A DNA stretch of 64,000 nucleotides from Tilletia caries. Its lineage: Eukaryota > Basidiomycota > Exobasidiomycetes > Tilletiales > Tilletiaceae. Position numbers and translations under genes: made by a program. Below the pieces are notes generated by a model. The model was not told the origin of the DNA. It saw only the letters and a list, made by a program, of their open reading frames with translations, and did no database searches. The stretch covers positions 1,270,001 through 1,334,000 of the forward strand of contig JALUTQ010000003.1 in assembly GCA_032718865.1 (NCBI GenBank). The letters run 5' to 3'. Each line of letters begins with the position of its first letter. Within the stretch, counting starts at the first letter, position 1. This document shows, one piece after another, positions 53,129 through 63,470 of the stretch.

Positions 53129-53805
53129 AAGGTTGTCCCCGGAGTAACGCGGAGGGCTCCGCCTCCGCACTTCCAAATTCAGCCAGGATTTTGACTTTTT
53201 GAGGCGAGCTCCGCCTCTGCAGATCAAAACAGAGCTGAAAAAAACCAGCTCCGCATTCCGACGGAATTTTGCCAAAGTTGAAATCCCAGCTCCGCGCTCC
53301 GCGTTTTTTTGTGCGTTGTCATAATGCTCCTCCGTGCTCCGTGTATGCGGAGCTCGGAGTTCCGCGGAATTCCGTCGGAGCGCAGTGGTGGTATAAGTTG
53401 CTCTCAGAATGACTCTAATACAATCAGAGCTATACATTCACCGTCCGACATTGTTGCGGTATTGACTCCAATGCTATTTTGGAGTTCTCAACGGATGACG
53501 ATGCCTGTTTTATCCCCTTCGCGTGTCTCGACGATGCCTATTTTCTCGGAATCCCGCGGAAATTCCGCCGATATCTTTACACAGTTTTGACGACTCCGCG
53601 CTCCGCACTTTGGGCTTGTGGTCCCAGGTTTGGGCTCCGCGCTCCGCATAAATTCCGGCGGAGTCCTCCAGGCGGACTCCGTGCTTTTTTAAGATCAAAA
53701 ATCTCTCAAAAGTGAGCTCCGCGCTCCGCCTCCGGCGGAGCCTTCCGTCGGAGGAGTACGGAGACCGCAAACCCCAGCTCCGCGTCAACTCCGGGGACAA
53801 CCTTA
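53128..53805. mobile_element. hAT-like MITE, family C, copy 3, no TSD
   Basis: 678 bp, ends TAAGGTTGTCCCCGGAGT and complement as in copies 1 and 2, same orientation as copy 1. Flanking octamers differ (CTTCGAGC and GTTAGTGA), so one flank was changed after insertion. The left flank is the hairpin repeat. Confidence 0.85.
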
Positions 53806-53879
53806 GTTAGTGAACGTTGGAGTAAGTTGGGCAGTTGGTAAATGGTAGCTGCGTTCGTCAAGAAGTTGAAGACGAAGAC

Positions 53880-53960
53880 TTTTAATTTTCTCGGAGGGTT
53901 TTGAGTTTTGAATGTGGCTATGAACTTCCTCGGAGGGTTTTGACTTTTGACTACGGCTAT
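53880..53960. repeat. Two-unit direct repeat around CTCGGAGGGTTTTGA
   Basis: CTCGGAGGGTTTTGAGTTTTGA near 53889 and CTCGGAGGGTTTTGACTTTTGA near 53930, about 40 bases apart. Confidence 0.65.
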
Positions 53961-55249
53961 CGAAGGCGTGGGAAAAGTGGAGGTGGAAGAGAGACAGAAA
54001 CGGGCAACGAACGGCGGAAGGACGGCATGTGAACAGCAAATTGCTATCTTCACAAAGAAAACTGGGAGAAATCGAGAGCGTCGATGGATGCTTAGAACAC
54101 GGACACTCACGCGAAGTTTGAGAAGATTTTAAGGAGTTTTGAAGAATTTTATTCGAGGGATGTTGCATCACTTTTTCTCGGCCGTAAAAATCTAAGGGGC
54201 AGATATAACCCCATACGGCCATACTAAAGTCTGGGGAATACTCCATACTCCAATATTACGTCCAACACTGGCTCAACCGCTCCATCACATTCCGAGCGCC
54301 TGCATGGCGACGATTGTGTAGTTCTTTCATATAACGAGGCATCCCCTCGTCCCGAGACATAGATGGAACTCAGGAAGGAGAGTTGAACCACCCACCCGCA
54401 AGAAATATCACTATTACTACACAAATAAGGACATAGCAGTTCGCAGCATGCCATAATACCGTCACGGCGTCACCACACGTTAATATAATCTCTCTACTGC
54501 AATCCCCTGTACTTATATCGCTACAGCTCCGTGTAGGCTTCTCGATCCTGAAGCATAAAAAAAGAGCAATCGAATCGTTTAGAGCTTCGAAGTTCGGACA
54601 TTCCTCCTTCTTGTAGTCATATCCGAAAGCTTTACTTCTAGACCTACGGCCTACGGCATTGACCAGTATCCGAATTACTGGAGCTTGATCTGTGCGTGGA
54701 ACAGGTACACGCAGTTTAAGGTGAACTTAGCAGCACTCGGTGGCAGCTTGCAAGAGGGAAGAATGAGTGAGGAAACCTGTGAGGATTAGTACCATCAACA
54801 TAACAAAATACCACATATACCAACAAACGGAAGGAACGATGTGCCAAAATGCGCTGTTAGTTATGTGGTCAGTGTGATGTTTCGATAGTTACCTGTGTTT
54901 ATTGTACCCAAGTCTCCCGTTCGATTCGCAGTGGCGGCATTAACCTTGATCTGATTTTTTCTTCTGCGCACCTTTATCTCAAGGCAAAGGAGAGGAATAA
55001 CGATCCTGAATCGATCCAGAAGCAGGGGAATATGGGATGAAATCGTCAAGTTGTCGCTGAAAGAGGATCATTTTTTCGACCAAGAAATGGCCGAACTGTT
55101 GGTTCGCAATCCATCCATGGCGGACTACATAAAGTGGCTCCATACCTTCCCCCTTCCCAAACTCCAGCACGCTCCTTAACCACCATAATTCCTTTCCTAC
55201 AATTCTATAGGCATCCTCCATGCGACGCGACGTCTGGGCCGCACCGCAC
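53961..55249. other. No gene recognised
   Basis: 1.3 kb, moderate GC. No conserved frames. A CCGTTCGATTCGC word near 54930 looks like a tRNA T-loop but has no stem. Confidence 0.4.
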
Positions 55250-55490
55250 GCAAAAGAAAGTCATGCCGTTAGAGAGAGCGAGAGAGAGCCGCACACAAAG
55301 AGGAGAGCAAGATATGTGGACCACGGGAGAAAACCGCGCCGCGAGAGAGACCGCACGGCGAGAGAGACGGCATGCGAGAGGCCCTCAGGCAGAGAGAGAG
55401 CAAGAAAACCCGCATGCGAGAGAGATTTGCACGCAAAGGGACCGCACCCGAAAGAGCCGCGCCGCGAGAGGGACCGCACAGCGTGCTATA
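55250..55490. repeat. Purine-rich low-complexity tract
   Basis: Irregular tandem of GAGAGAGA joined to CCGCACGC and CCGCGCCGCGAGAG words. Frames in it are Arg/Glu-rich and not genes. Confidence 0.7.
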
Positions 55491-55574
55491 TGACGGAGGC
55501 CCTCCAACAGGGATTTGCCTCACCGGCGAAGAGGGAGGGTCAAATGCAGTTCTGATAGGATTGAAGAGAGATAG

Positions 55575-55680
55575 ACGCGAGGATGGCCCCGGAGTAGGTC
55601 CCCAACATACGGAGTCCGGGGTTGAGGTCCGTACGGAGCTGGAGCAGTTCAGGCTGGCTCCGTCTCCGGAGATTTCAGAC
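55575..55680. repeat. Possible scrap of a CCGGAG-type MITE
   Basis: GGCCCCGGAGTAGGTCCCC, ACGGAGTCCGGGG and TCCGTACGGAGCTGGAG in 100 bases resemble the arms of families A-C. No terminal repeat. Confidence 0.35.
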
Positions 55681-55856
55681 ACCATTTTTTTTTCTACGAA
55701 ACTGGGGCTCTAACGGTAAAAGACACCGCGCGCAGAAAATCAATATTTGGAAGTAGGTGCTTTCCCGTCAGCCCCACACGAGCTTCATTGAGGCACTAGA
55801 CGAGACCCGACGCCACAAGTCTATCCCGGCGAGTCCCCGAAGTAGGGAAAAACACT

Positions 55857-56370
55857 TTGGTGACGGACATTGACTTCTTTGGGGCCAAGGGTGGCTACAG
55901 CATACCTTGGCACGGAAAGGAGACGGAGGACATTTTCAGGTACGGATTCGAGCGATCTCTTGCGGCGGGCAGTGAGGTCATCCTACTCTGCGCAGGCTCG
56001 AGCGAGGAGCTTTTCATCGTACAGAACATCATCAACCTCGGAGGATTCCTAGACCTGAGGGCTGAGTCCCATCTTCGGTGTGCCTTCACTCGCGGTTGAC
56101 ATCCGCGGCGCCAAGAAGCTCATCTTCTTTGGCCCACATCCGTCCGCTGCCCGCACTCGAGACAATACGGCGGGAGACGCCCGCCAGGCCTTGAAGGCCT
56201 TGGAACAACTCAGCAAAACAATCAACCTGCAGGAGAACAGTATTAGTTCGGGGACCCAAGATTTAAAATCGAACCCTACCTCCCCACTCGTTGGAAGCTC
56301 TCAACCTCTTCCTCTCTCACTCCCCTCTTCTCCCCAGACTCGTCAGGATCGTCTGGCCCCAGACCAGTTC
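55857..56370 (+). pseudogene. Unrecognised coding fragment
   Basis: VTDIDFFGAKGGYSIPWHGK and GSEVILLCAGSSEELFIVQN, then a frame change to LAVDIRGAKKLIFFGPHPSA and DARQALKALEQLSKTINLQE. They look like protein and run up to the recombinase fragment on the same strand. Family not known. Confidence 0.3.
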
Positions 56371-56640
56371 ACAACACCAAGATTGCTGCCAAAGACCGGC
56401 TTCTCGCTCTGGGCCCCATTAGTGGGGGCCAACCAATTCTCCGAGCGTTATCAGGCTTCAATTTTGGTTCACACAGCTGTCATTGGCAGGCCGTGAAGCA
56501 AATCCTATCGTTCTCGCTCGAAGCCTCGACTCGAGAAAACTGCGGGGCTGGCATCGACCACTTTGTCCGCTTCTGCCACGAGCTTGGATGTGGGTATTCC
56601 AAGGTCCGGGCAGGCACAATCAGAAACTACATCCCCTCGG
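56370..56640 (+). pseudogene. Tyrosine recombinase, N-terminal (SAM-like) part
   Basis: Plus strand: KIAAKDRLLALGPISGGQPI, then AVKQILSFSLEASTRENCGA, GIDHFVRFCHELG and VRAGTIRNYI. The block SLxxSTxxNYxxGLxxFxxFC is the core-binding domain of basidiomycete tyrosine recombinases of the DIRS/Crypton kind. The catalytic domain does not follow on this strand. Confidence 0.55.
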
Positions 56641-56809
56641 ACGTGAGACGGCGCGAGAGAATACCACGCGCTGGGCTCCTAGGGCCCTAGAGCCTAGGTC
56701 TCCGTGAGGCCGCCTCTTCGACAGGGCGTCATGGGCCGAGCGCTCCGATCCTCGCCAAGGCACATGAATCGTTTGGCCGGGATATCGCCAAGGTGGGCGC
56801 GATTAGTTC

Positions 56810-57485
56810 AACGTGGCGTCAGATGTAGTGTTGCCATGCATCCGACGACCAACGACCGGCCAAACGGACTGTTTCGAGAGGGATGTGCCGCAATAAGAGT
56901 TCTGTGCATCCGCCGATCCTGAGATCTGAGGCTATGACCGGTGAGAATGTGCTGGCCTGTTCCAGCTGCTGCTGCGTGCACGCGGGAGGTTAATGCCGAT
57001 CGAGTCATGGGAAACATGCGGGGTCCGTGTGCAAAGACGCCAGCGCAGCGGTGGTGGGGCCGCGATTGAGGTGCAGGTGAGAGCGCAAGGCAGTAACGGG
57101 GCAGAGCAGATTAAACAATCTGACCCCCGTTTGCGTCTTTTTTGGACCATTGTAAGGAGATGGTCGCACGCAAGAGGCCATTGTTGTGGTGACCGAGAAG
57201 CCGGGCGCGCCAGGCGCGAAAGCGGGGATTGAACTCGTCGTGAGAAGGCACTGTAAGCGCGCCGAGCCAAGCGAGAGTGCGAGACCCAGAAAGCTACATG
57301 GCGGCATCGAACGGATCGCCGAGATTAAAGGCAGGTCGTAGGGCAGCGAGCATATCTGCGGTGTACGGGATAGGAGGAGGCTTGATCGCTGTTGCGGGTG
57401 TCTGACTAGCGGCGCCGCGGAGAGCCTGTTGGAGTTGGACGGTGTCGGCCTGAGACTTGAACTCTAAATCATCACATTTCATCAT
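56810..57485 (-). pseudogene. Tyrosine recombinase, central and C-terminal part, inverted
   Basis: Minus strand from 57485: QLQQALRGAASQTPATAIKP, YTADMLAALRPAFNLGDPFD, then FNPRFRAWRARLLGHHNNGL with LRATISLQWSKKDANGG. Then 57017-56810: MTRSALTSRVHAAAAGTGQH and ILTGHSLR, where relatives have GHxxR of the catalytic R...HxxR...Y set. The tyrosine was not identified. Frame changes separate the pieces. Its orientation is opposite to the 56370-56640 piece, so the gene was inverted or the two pieces come from two copies. Confidence 0.5.
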
Positions 57486-57957
57486 GAACGTAGCACATGA
57501 ACGGGAACGGCAGGCGCGCGCGGCCCTCCAGCAGCTCGGCCGAGAGCGGGATGTCCGGCGGGCTGAGCTCCCTGAGCTCGATCGTCGGGACGCTGAGAGC
57601 GGCCGCGAGTGGTTCAGGGCCTACAACGCCCCACTACCTCTAGCTGCCGGCCACTGCCAACGCGCAGCTGCGTCCGCCTCCCGCCAGAATAATCCCCGGC
57701 AGGAGCAGCAACTTTTCCACTGCCCTCGGTGCGAGGAGGAGAAGCCCCGTGGCTCCGCCAAGCTGGATGCACCAGGGGGAAAGCTCGTGTGCACCGCCTG
57801 CTACAGCCAGAGCTATCGCCGCCGCAAGAAGGACGTGGAGCGGGACAAACAGCAGGCGAGGCAGCGGCGCCTCCGTAACCGTCACATCATGATCGAAATC
57901 AATCAATGTCAAGCTGGCGCGCTCCAAGCGGGGGTATCAGCACGGGCGGATCGCTAG
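57484..57957 (+). CDS. 157-aa protein with C-X2-C...C-X2-C zinc motif
   Basis: MNVAHERERQARAALQQLGR... is a charged helical start (residues 1-45). A four-cysteine motif follows: FHCPRCEEEKPRG (Cys80, Cys83) and KLVCTACYSQSYRRRK (Cys103, Cys106), then a basic helix (KKDVERDKQQARQRRLRNRH). The frame is clean to the stop at 57957. It begins where the inverted recombinase fragment starts on the other strand. Family not recognised. Such zinc ribbons with a basic helix often bind nucleic acid, which is an inference. Confidence 0.45.
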   Translation: MNVAHERERQARAALQQLGRERDVRRAELPELDRRDAESGREWFRAYNAPLPLAAGHCQRAAASASRQNNPRQEQQLFHCPRCEEEKPRGSAKLDAPGGKLVCTACYSQSYRRRKKDVERDKQQARQRRLRNRHIMIEINQCQAGALQAGVSARADR

Positions 57958-58059
57958 GCCGCACGGGCCGAGCTCAAGCAGAAACGGACAAACACTGCTC
58001 GCAAAGAAGAAAAGATCAGGCGGGAGAACGAGATGACGCGCCTTCCGGCTCATGCCCGT

Positions 58060-58330
58060 GGATTTTGTCCAGCGATGGCGAATCAGATCATGCGATGGCC
58101 ATAAACTCAGTCACGTGACCAGTTTATGAGAGAATTCTCAGTCCAATATAAGGTACAAATCAATGAAATCATGTATATTTCAGCTATTCTTGAGGCAGGG
58201 TACGCTTTGAAAGAACGAATGTCGGTATCTGAAGCTCATTTCGTTGCCATTCTATGCCATTTTGTTGCCCCGTTTACTTTTTGAGACAGAGGAATTAGAG
58301 AATTCTCTTGACCTCTGCAGGTTTGACCTG
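58060..58330. repeat. Diverged interior of a family-B MITE
   Basis: GCGATGGCCATAAACTCAGT, CACGTGACC, ATATTTCAGCTATTCTTGAGG and CTTTGAAAGAACGAATG follow the interior of 50505-51156 and 5861-6230 in order. No ends were found. It continues the homology past where the 5861 copy was traced. Confidence 0.5.
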
Positions 58331-59466
58331 ATGACTTTTGGGTGCAGCAAGGTTACAATACTACTTCTCCTGTACTATCTAGAACTATTTAGCACAAAAA
58401 GGTTGCGATAACGCACATTATATTCCAACAAGATCTGGCTGGTTTAAACCCACTTTACTCCCTCTTTTTCCTTTTCTTCCTCGAAATTTGGCCAATCTCC
58501 TGAAGTGCTACCGATTTTTTTCACTGGACACTCGAGGCAGTTTTGGCTGGATCTCCTGATTACAACCGACTCAACTTGTCACCAAATTACAATTTCTTTC
58601 CCTTTTTGTAAGGCCCGATCCGGTCCAGCAATACAGCCTGTGATCCGTCGCTGGCAGCCTATCTAGGACGGCCTTATTTCCCCGAATCCTGAGCGGTGAT
58701 TCGGCGATTAACAGTGCCAGTCCCTGGTACACGTGACCCCACTTCCAGCTCGGCGGGGGGGCTTTGCTCCCCGGAACCCCCCCCCCAACCAAAAGGACAG
58801 TCTTGTCCGTCTCCATTGCTGTCATGTCTAATCCTGTCCGCTACGCGCTAAATCTGACCCGAAATAAAAAGTGGTGTCCAGCATCTGACTTAGCAACCAA
58901 GTCGGAAAAAGGGGAAAAAAAGGTAAAATGAGTGTTCTGACACGGACTCTAACCGTAGACCTGTAGAATCGTAAGCCACATCACTAACCGACATGCTATG
59001 AAGGAAAGTTGATGAAGATTTTGATTTGCGATTAAATATAAACGCTCCCAACGCGAGCGGGCTAAAGATAGTATCAAATCGCGCTCACGCGCGCCCCGAT
59101 CGCACTTAATCGCCGAACCTCCGGTTCGGGGCGGCTTGTCGCCGCCTTGTCGCTTCGGGGAAACAAGGCCCTCCGCCTATCTATGACAACCCCCGACTTC
59201 CCGCATAGCAACAACGCGATTGCCCTCGGCCTCTGTCACAGCAAAGCATTGACAGGGAGGACTCGAAAAGCACCGGGCCTTGGTAGAGCGTGGGTCAAGA
59301 CTCAAGCGCTCGCCGCCAGGTACTTCATCCTCAATTTCACGTGACATGAGCACGGCACGTGTTCATGGCGCAGGCAGGCGAGCTCGCCAGAAGCGTCGCT
59401 GCCATGTAGAATAGATATCTTCATGTTCATCATATTGCGTACCTCGATCAACTACCTTTCTCTATT
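58331..59466. other. No gene; several hairpins
   Basis: Holds C and G runs near 58760-58790 around GCTTTGCTCCCC, a palindrome CCGAACCTCCGGTTCGG near 59113, and GGCGGCTTGTCGCCGCC near 59130. Such GC-rich hairpins occur at Helitron 3' ends, but no CTRR followed by AT was confirmed. Confidence 0.4.
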
Positions 59467-60285
59467 ATGACATCGAACGCGCTCGCAAACCAAGCATCCA
59501 ACCCCTCCAAGCTAAAGGTCATGCGCGCGCTTGGACCTTGGAGAGCGCGTTTTCGACTCACATCCGCGCTGTTTCGATATCCTCGAGTCAGAGGTCGACT
59601 CGTTCCTTGACGCGGAACAGCTATACACCGCGTATAGGAGCCCAAGAAATCCGAACAAAACACGAAAACCGCGCAGCAAGACAGGTATGTGAAAATGTGA
59701 ACTCACTTTGGCCGTTAAAGTCTGGTGTTGACTGTTGTCTTCTTCTGCATACTGTTATCTCTTTCAGGATGGGCATTGAGTCATTGACCACTCTTGCTTG
59801 CTCCCTTTACAGACACACGCTCGTATAAGACGCCTGCGCCCACTCAATATTGGGCGTCGTTCACTTCCGTTTGCGCTTGCGCCGGCAAATACAGAGAACG
59901 TAAGTATCGCGACAGTCAAAATCCCTCCCTATCCAAGAAGAGGATCACAGGAGGAGGCGCCACGTCTCACAAGGTCTGTATATGACCACCCAGTAGATCC
60001 ACCACTTTGCTCACTGCTGAGTGCTGACTATATCTTCTTGACTTCCATCTTCTGTCAATCGATCAGGGGGACTGGCCCGCCAAGATTATCATCCGTCTGA
60101 ATGCTCCTCTTCTGCCCGACGCTGATGATGCCGCATCGGCGAGACCTTCCAACCTTGGCGGTCCAGCTCGGGAAGACAGCGTGGTTTCGGTGGAATACTC
60201 GTGGAGGCACAGCGGTCATCATGTGGTCGGGACAATACATGGCAGTGTCGAGAAGACCTTACTGAGCATCCATGCGAAATCTTAG
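59467..60285 (+). pseudogene. Unknown multi-exon gene cut by the inverted repeat
   Basis: Plus-strand exon-like pieces: LESEVDSFLDAEQLYTAYRS near 59580-59680 ending at GGTATG, a piece after TTACAG at 59812, and GDWPAKIIIRLNAPLLPDAD, SVVSVEYSWRHSGHHVVGTI from 60067 (after a CAG acceptor). From 60245 the frame continues in the repeat arm (KTLLSIHAKS, stop 60285). So the last exon crosses the edge of the inverted repeat. Family not recognised. Confidence 0.35.
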
Positions 60286-60720
60286 GACATTCGAAGTTGA
60301 TGTGAAGGGAATTGCCTTGGAGAGAAAATTACGGGTCGAAAAAAATACAAAGTCGCAACTCGCAGGTTTACGAAGGCTATCCTGCGCACACTGCTCTGAT
60401 GCATAGGGGCGGCTTGGAGCCTTTGGCCGCCGTACGGCGGCCATTAAGTTCGCCTTTTTTTGGCCTACATGTCATGGAATCAGTGGTGCAATATACTATC
60501 AATAGCATCCTACGATAGTATACTAAATAGTACATCCTATGTAAGTAATATACTATAGCAGCAAGGCTCGACGACTGTATAATTGTGCTCACTGTGACTG
60601 TAGGTAAGTTGACTTAATAAGTCATAACTGTAACTGTACTGTAGGCGGCGGAGCCCCAAAATTAAGTTGACTGTAACTGTAGGGCCCGGGTACAGTCAAC
60701 TGTACACTTGATTAATTTGG
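60245..60720. repeat. Left arm of a 3.2-kb inverted duplication
   Basis: From GTGTCGAGAAGACC to the CAACTGTACACTTGATTA region. It is almost base-identical to the reverse complement of 62975-63442. It contains the 18-base palindrome GGCCGCCGTACGGCGGCC (60435), a CAGTGGTGCA MITE end (60480s) and a CAAGGCTCGACGAC end (60562). Confidence 0.9.
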
Positions 60721-62024
60721 AATGGAGTTGTTCCGCTGAGAACTCTGCTGCAACTCCTCAACACCACCGCTTTCTTCGTCACCAGTCACCACTCCAGATG
60801 TCTTGACAATGAAATCGTCCGTCAGCAGGGATTGATCCCTGCGCAGCAGCTCAAAATGCAGACCTCGAAGTTCGATCCGACCCGTCTCCTGCAAGTGGAG
60901 GACGTCCTCGACCTTCTCTTGTTTGGGACGATGGACGCTTGCCCCATCCTTTGTTTCGTAAAGACGAGAATGCAATCCAGTTGGTTAGAGTTGAGGTCCT
61001 GCACAAAACACAAGTTTAACGCTAAGCCGATCAGCACAGTGTGAACAGTGAGTTTGAATGGAGCCTGGGCTGCACATACCTGGATATCTAGACGGGTGAG
61101 CAGCTCATCGGCCTGCGGAAGGCGCAGACGGGGAGGGCCAGGCTCGGTGAGCTGAGTGGTTGATGTGAGTGTGGGAGTGTTGGGTGCAGGTGGGAGCCCC
61201 ATCGGCCGTAAGCGCTTGGGGCCCGTTTGGACGTAGCTTGAGAAGGTGCAGTCGGTACCGGCCTTTTCGCAGCGCAAGCACCGGAGCATGCCCCGCCAGC
61301 CTCAGCGCTCACGATGAAACAGCTGCTCTGTAACCGAAGTAGAAGCTCCTGAGCATGGCCACGATGCCTCTGTGCAGCGGTCGCACGTCTGTCTGAGGGG
61401 CATGGTCGCACTCGTGGATTGGGTTGCGTCGATCCGCTGTCGACGGCTGGCGGCGGCCGTCGATGCCGGAGAGTCATGAGCGGTGCCGAAGGTCTTGGCG
61501 CTTATCGTGTCTGAGCTGGGACCGAGCGTTAAGGACGAACTTGCGCCGGAATCGGAAAGCTCTAATATCTCCGTTTCTTACTTGAGGAGAAAGACATGCG
61601 CTCTTCGAAGCGTTCCGCTTTGTCGTACAGGAAGGAAGTTGACCGCGTCACAGCTGGTGTTTGTGCGAAGATGTGGCCGTGGTATTTAGCGACGTGAAAG
61701 AGTCTAGAGGTTTCTTGTATCACCACAAATGCGTCGGTGGTGCCGACGGTATTCACAGAGAAGTAAAGCCAATCGACGATGGCGGGAACGTGTTGTGCCT
61801 GCCGTGCGTCCCTGACCTCGATGCTGCTGCCGACGCTCAAAGCGTAGACGTACCGCTTGGAGTCCTTGGTGGTTCTGTAGGTAATGCTGTAGACGGGGAA
61901 AATGGGCACGGGCTTTCCGCTAACGGATAGGCGCAATGGAGTGCTCAAAGCAAATTGGGCGGGGGAAGGGGGCAAGGGCGTCGTGTATAGAACCTTCCCT
62001 TTGTATCCGCAGACCGTGCCAGAC
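60712..62024 (-). pseudogene. Zn2Cys6-like gene inside the inverted duplication
   Basis: Exon A 62024 to about 61583: MSGTVCGYKGKVLYTTPLPP, KRYVYALSVGSSIEVRDARQ, DAFVVIQETSRLFHVAKYHG, then GTAAGA. Further down: TCDRCTEASWPC (C-X2-C-X6-C) near 61395, an in-frame TGA near 61305, then CLRCEKAGTDCTFSS (C-X2-C-X6-C) near 61283, and LPQADELLTRLDIQ with a GTATGT donor near 61080. After a CAG acceptor near 60998 the last exon gives LFHVAK-unrelated KQEKVEDVLHLQETGRIELR and GLHFELLRRDQSLLTDDFIV, ending 60712. The two half-clusters make a Zn2Cys6 set with a long linker. The TGA between them may lie in a small intron or be a lesion. Confidence 0.45.
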
Positions 62025-62334
62025 ATGATGCATGATGCTGCGCTTAGGAAATTTCTTTCGGCAGTCGTGATGCGGTGATGATGCCATGATGGGGAAGAGG
62101 GAGGTCGTTGCAGCTTCTTAGATGCACTCGGAAACCTCAACGCTATCACGCATCACGAGCGGCACCTGTATATGTGAGCAGCAGCTGCCTCGCTCTCTAC
62201 CCAGTTCTTCCATCGCACGTCGCTGTGGTCCCTACCGCCCATACAAGCTCACTCAGCTTTCAGTGACAGCTTCGTCGAACAGCAGCAGAAAGGTCCCCGC
62301 GGGGAAATTATTCAAGACAGAACAACACCTCAAG

Positions 62335-62770
62335 TAAAAATTATACTATACTCCTACGATAGTATAAATTAGCACCATAGTATACATATGCTCATCAGTA
62401 TACTATACTACCTGCCAATTATACTATACTTCTACGAAGTATATGGTAGCACTATAGTATGCATATACTATTACTATAGCACTACTATAGCACCATTATA
62501 CCATATTGGCTTTGCCTGGATTGCGTTTGAGAAGGAAGTATTTAAGTATCATACTACTACTATAGTATGATGGAAAATTTGCGCATACTTCAGTAGTTAT
62601 ATCATAATACTAATAACTATAGTACTACCCCTTTTTGGCCTTGGAGTATAGTAATATTACAGGAAATACTACCATACTATCTTATCCTATATACTACCTT
62701 CGCCCTCCCGACGACCAAAGGTAGTATGGAGTATACTACTCGAGCCCCTGAAAACAGTATACTATAGTAT
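62335..62770. repeat. AT-rich ATAGTATAC element, undisturbed copy
   Basis: Reverse-oriented copy of the host element at 49846-51990: ATACTCCTACGATAGTATAA, GTACTACCCCTTTTT and CGACGACCAAAGGTAGTATG words in inverse order. It gives the pre-insertion state of the 49.9-51.2 kb nest. Confidence 0.65.
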
Positions 62771-62974
62771 AATGTTCAATACTGCCAACATCTCACCATC
62801 GCTATCGCCCATCCACAAGTCATAACGCATCCAGCAGCATTCTGCATACGTGGCTGTCAGTGGCTGTAAGTGTTTTCACAAACTGAAAGTGGCTGCCAGT
62901 TTGTTTTTCAACTTGAACAGTGCTGTATAGTCATAGAAGTTTGAACAGTTTGGGGCCCGAAACCATTCCAACTT

Positions 62975-63442
62975 AATCAAGTGTGCAGTTGACTGTGCCC
63001 GGGCCCTACAGTTACAGTCAACTTAATTTTGGGGCTCCGCCGCCTACAGTACAGTTACAGTTAGGACTTATTAAGTCAACTTACCTACAGTCACAGTGAG
63101 CACAATTATACAGTCGTCGAGCCTTGCTGCTATAGTATATTACTTACATAGGATGTACTATTTAGTATACTATCGTAGGATGCTATTGATAGTATATTGC
63201 ACCACTGATTCCATGACATGTAGGCCAAAAAAGGCGAACTTAATGGCCGCCGTACGGCGGCCAAAGGCTCCAAGCCGCCCCTATGCATCAGAGCAGTGTG
63301 CGCAGGATAGCCTTCGTAAACCTGCGAGTTGCGACTTTGTATTTTTTTCGACCCGTAATTTTCTCTCCAAGGCAATTCCCTTCACATCAACTTCGAATGT
63401 CCTAAGATTTCGCATGGATGCTCAGTAAGGTCTTCTCGACAC
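62975..63442. repeat. Right arm of the inverted duplication
   Basis: Reverse complement of 60245-60720. Ends TCTTCTCGACAC at 63442, after which the two flanks differ. Confidence 0.9.
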
Positions 63443-63470
63443 GCATGTGAAATTTGGGCACTGATTTATA

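Noticed and set aside
54900..54960. tRNA gene suggested by CCGTTCGATTCGC
   Set aside because: The bases around the T-loop do not form a 5-bp stem and no acceptor or D-arm partner is found.
55250..55490. Arg/Glu-rich protein-coding gene
   Set aside because: Open frames exist on both strands because of the purine-rich simple repeat; no start context, splice sites or motif.
58571..58825. 84-codon minus-strand gene (MTAMETDKTVLLVGGG...)
   Set aside because: It spans a G/C homopolymer hairpin and has no family motif; composition explains the open frame.
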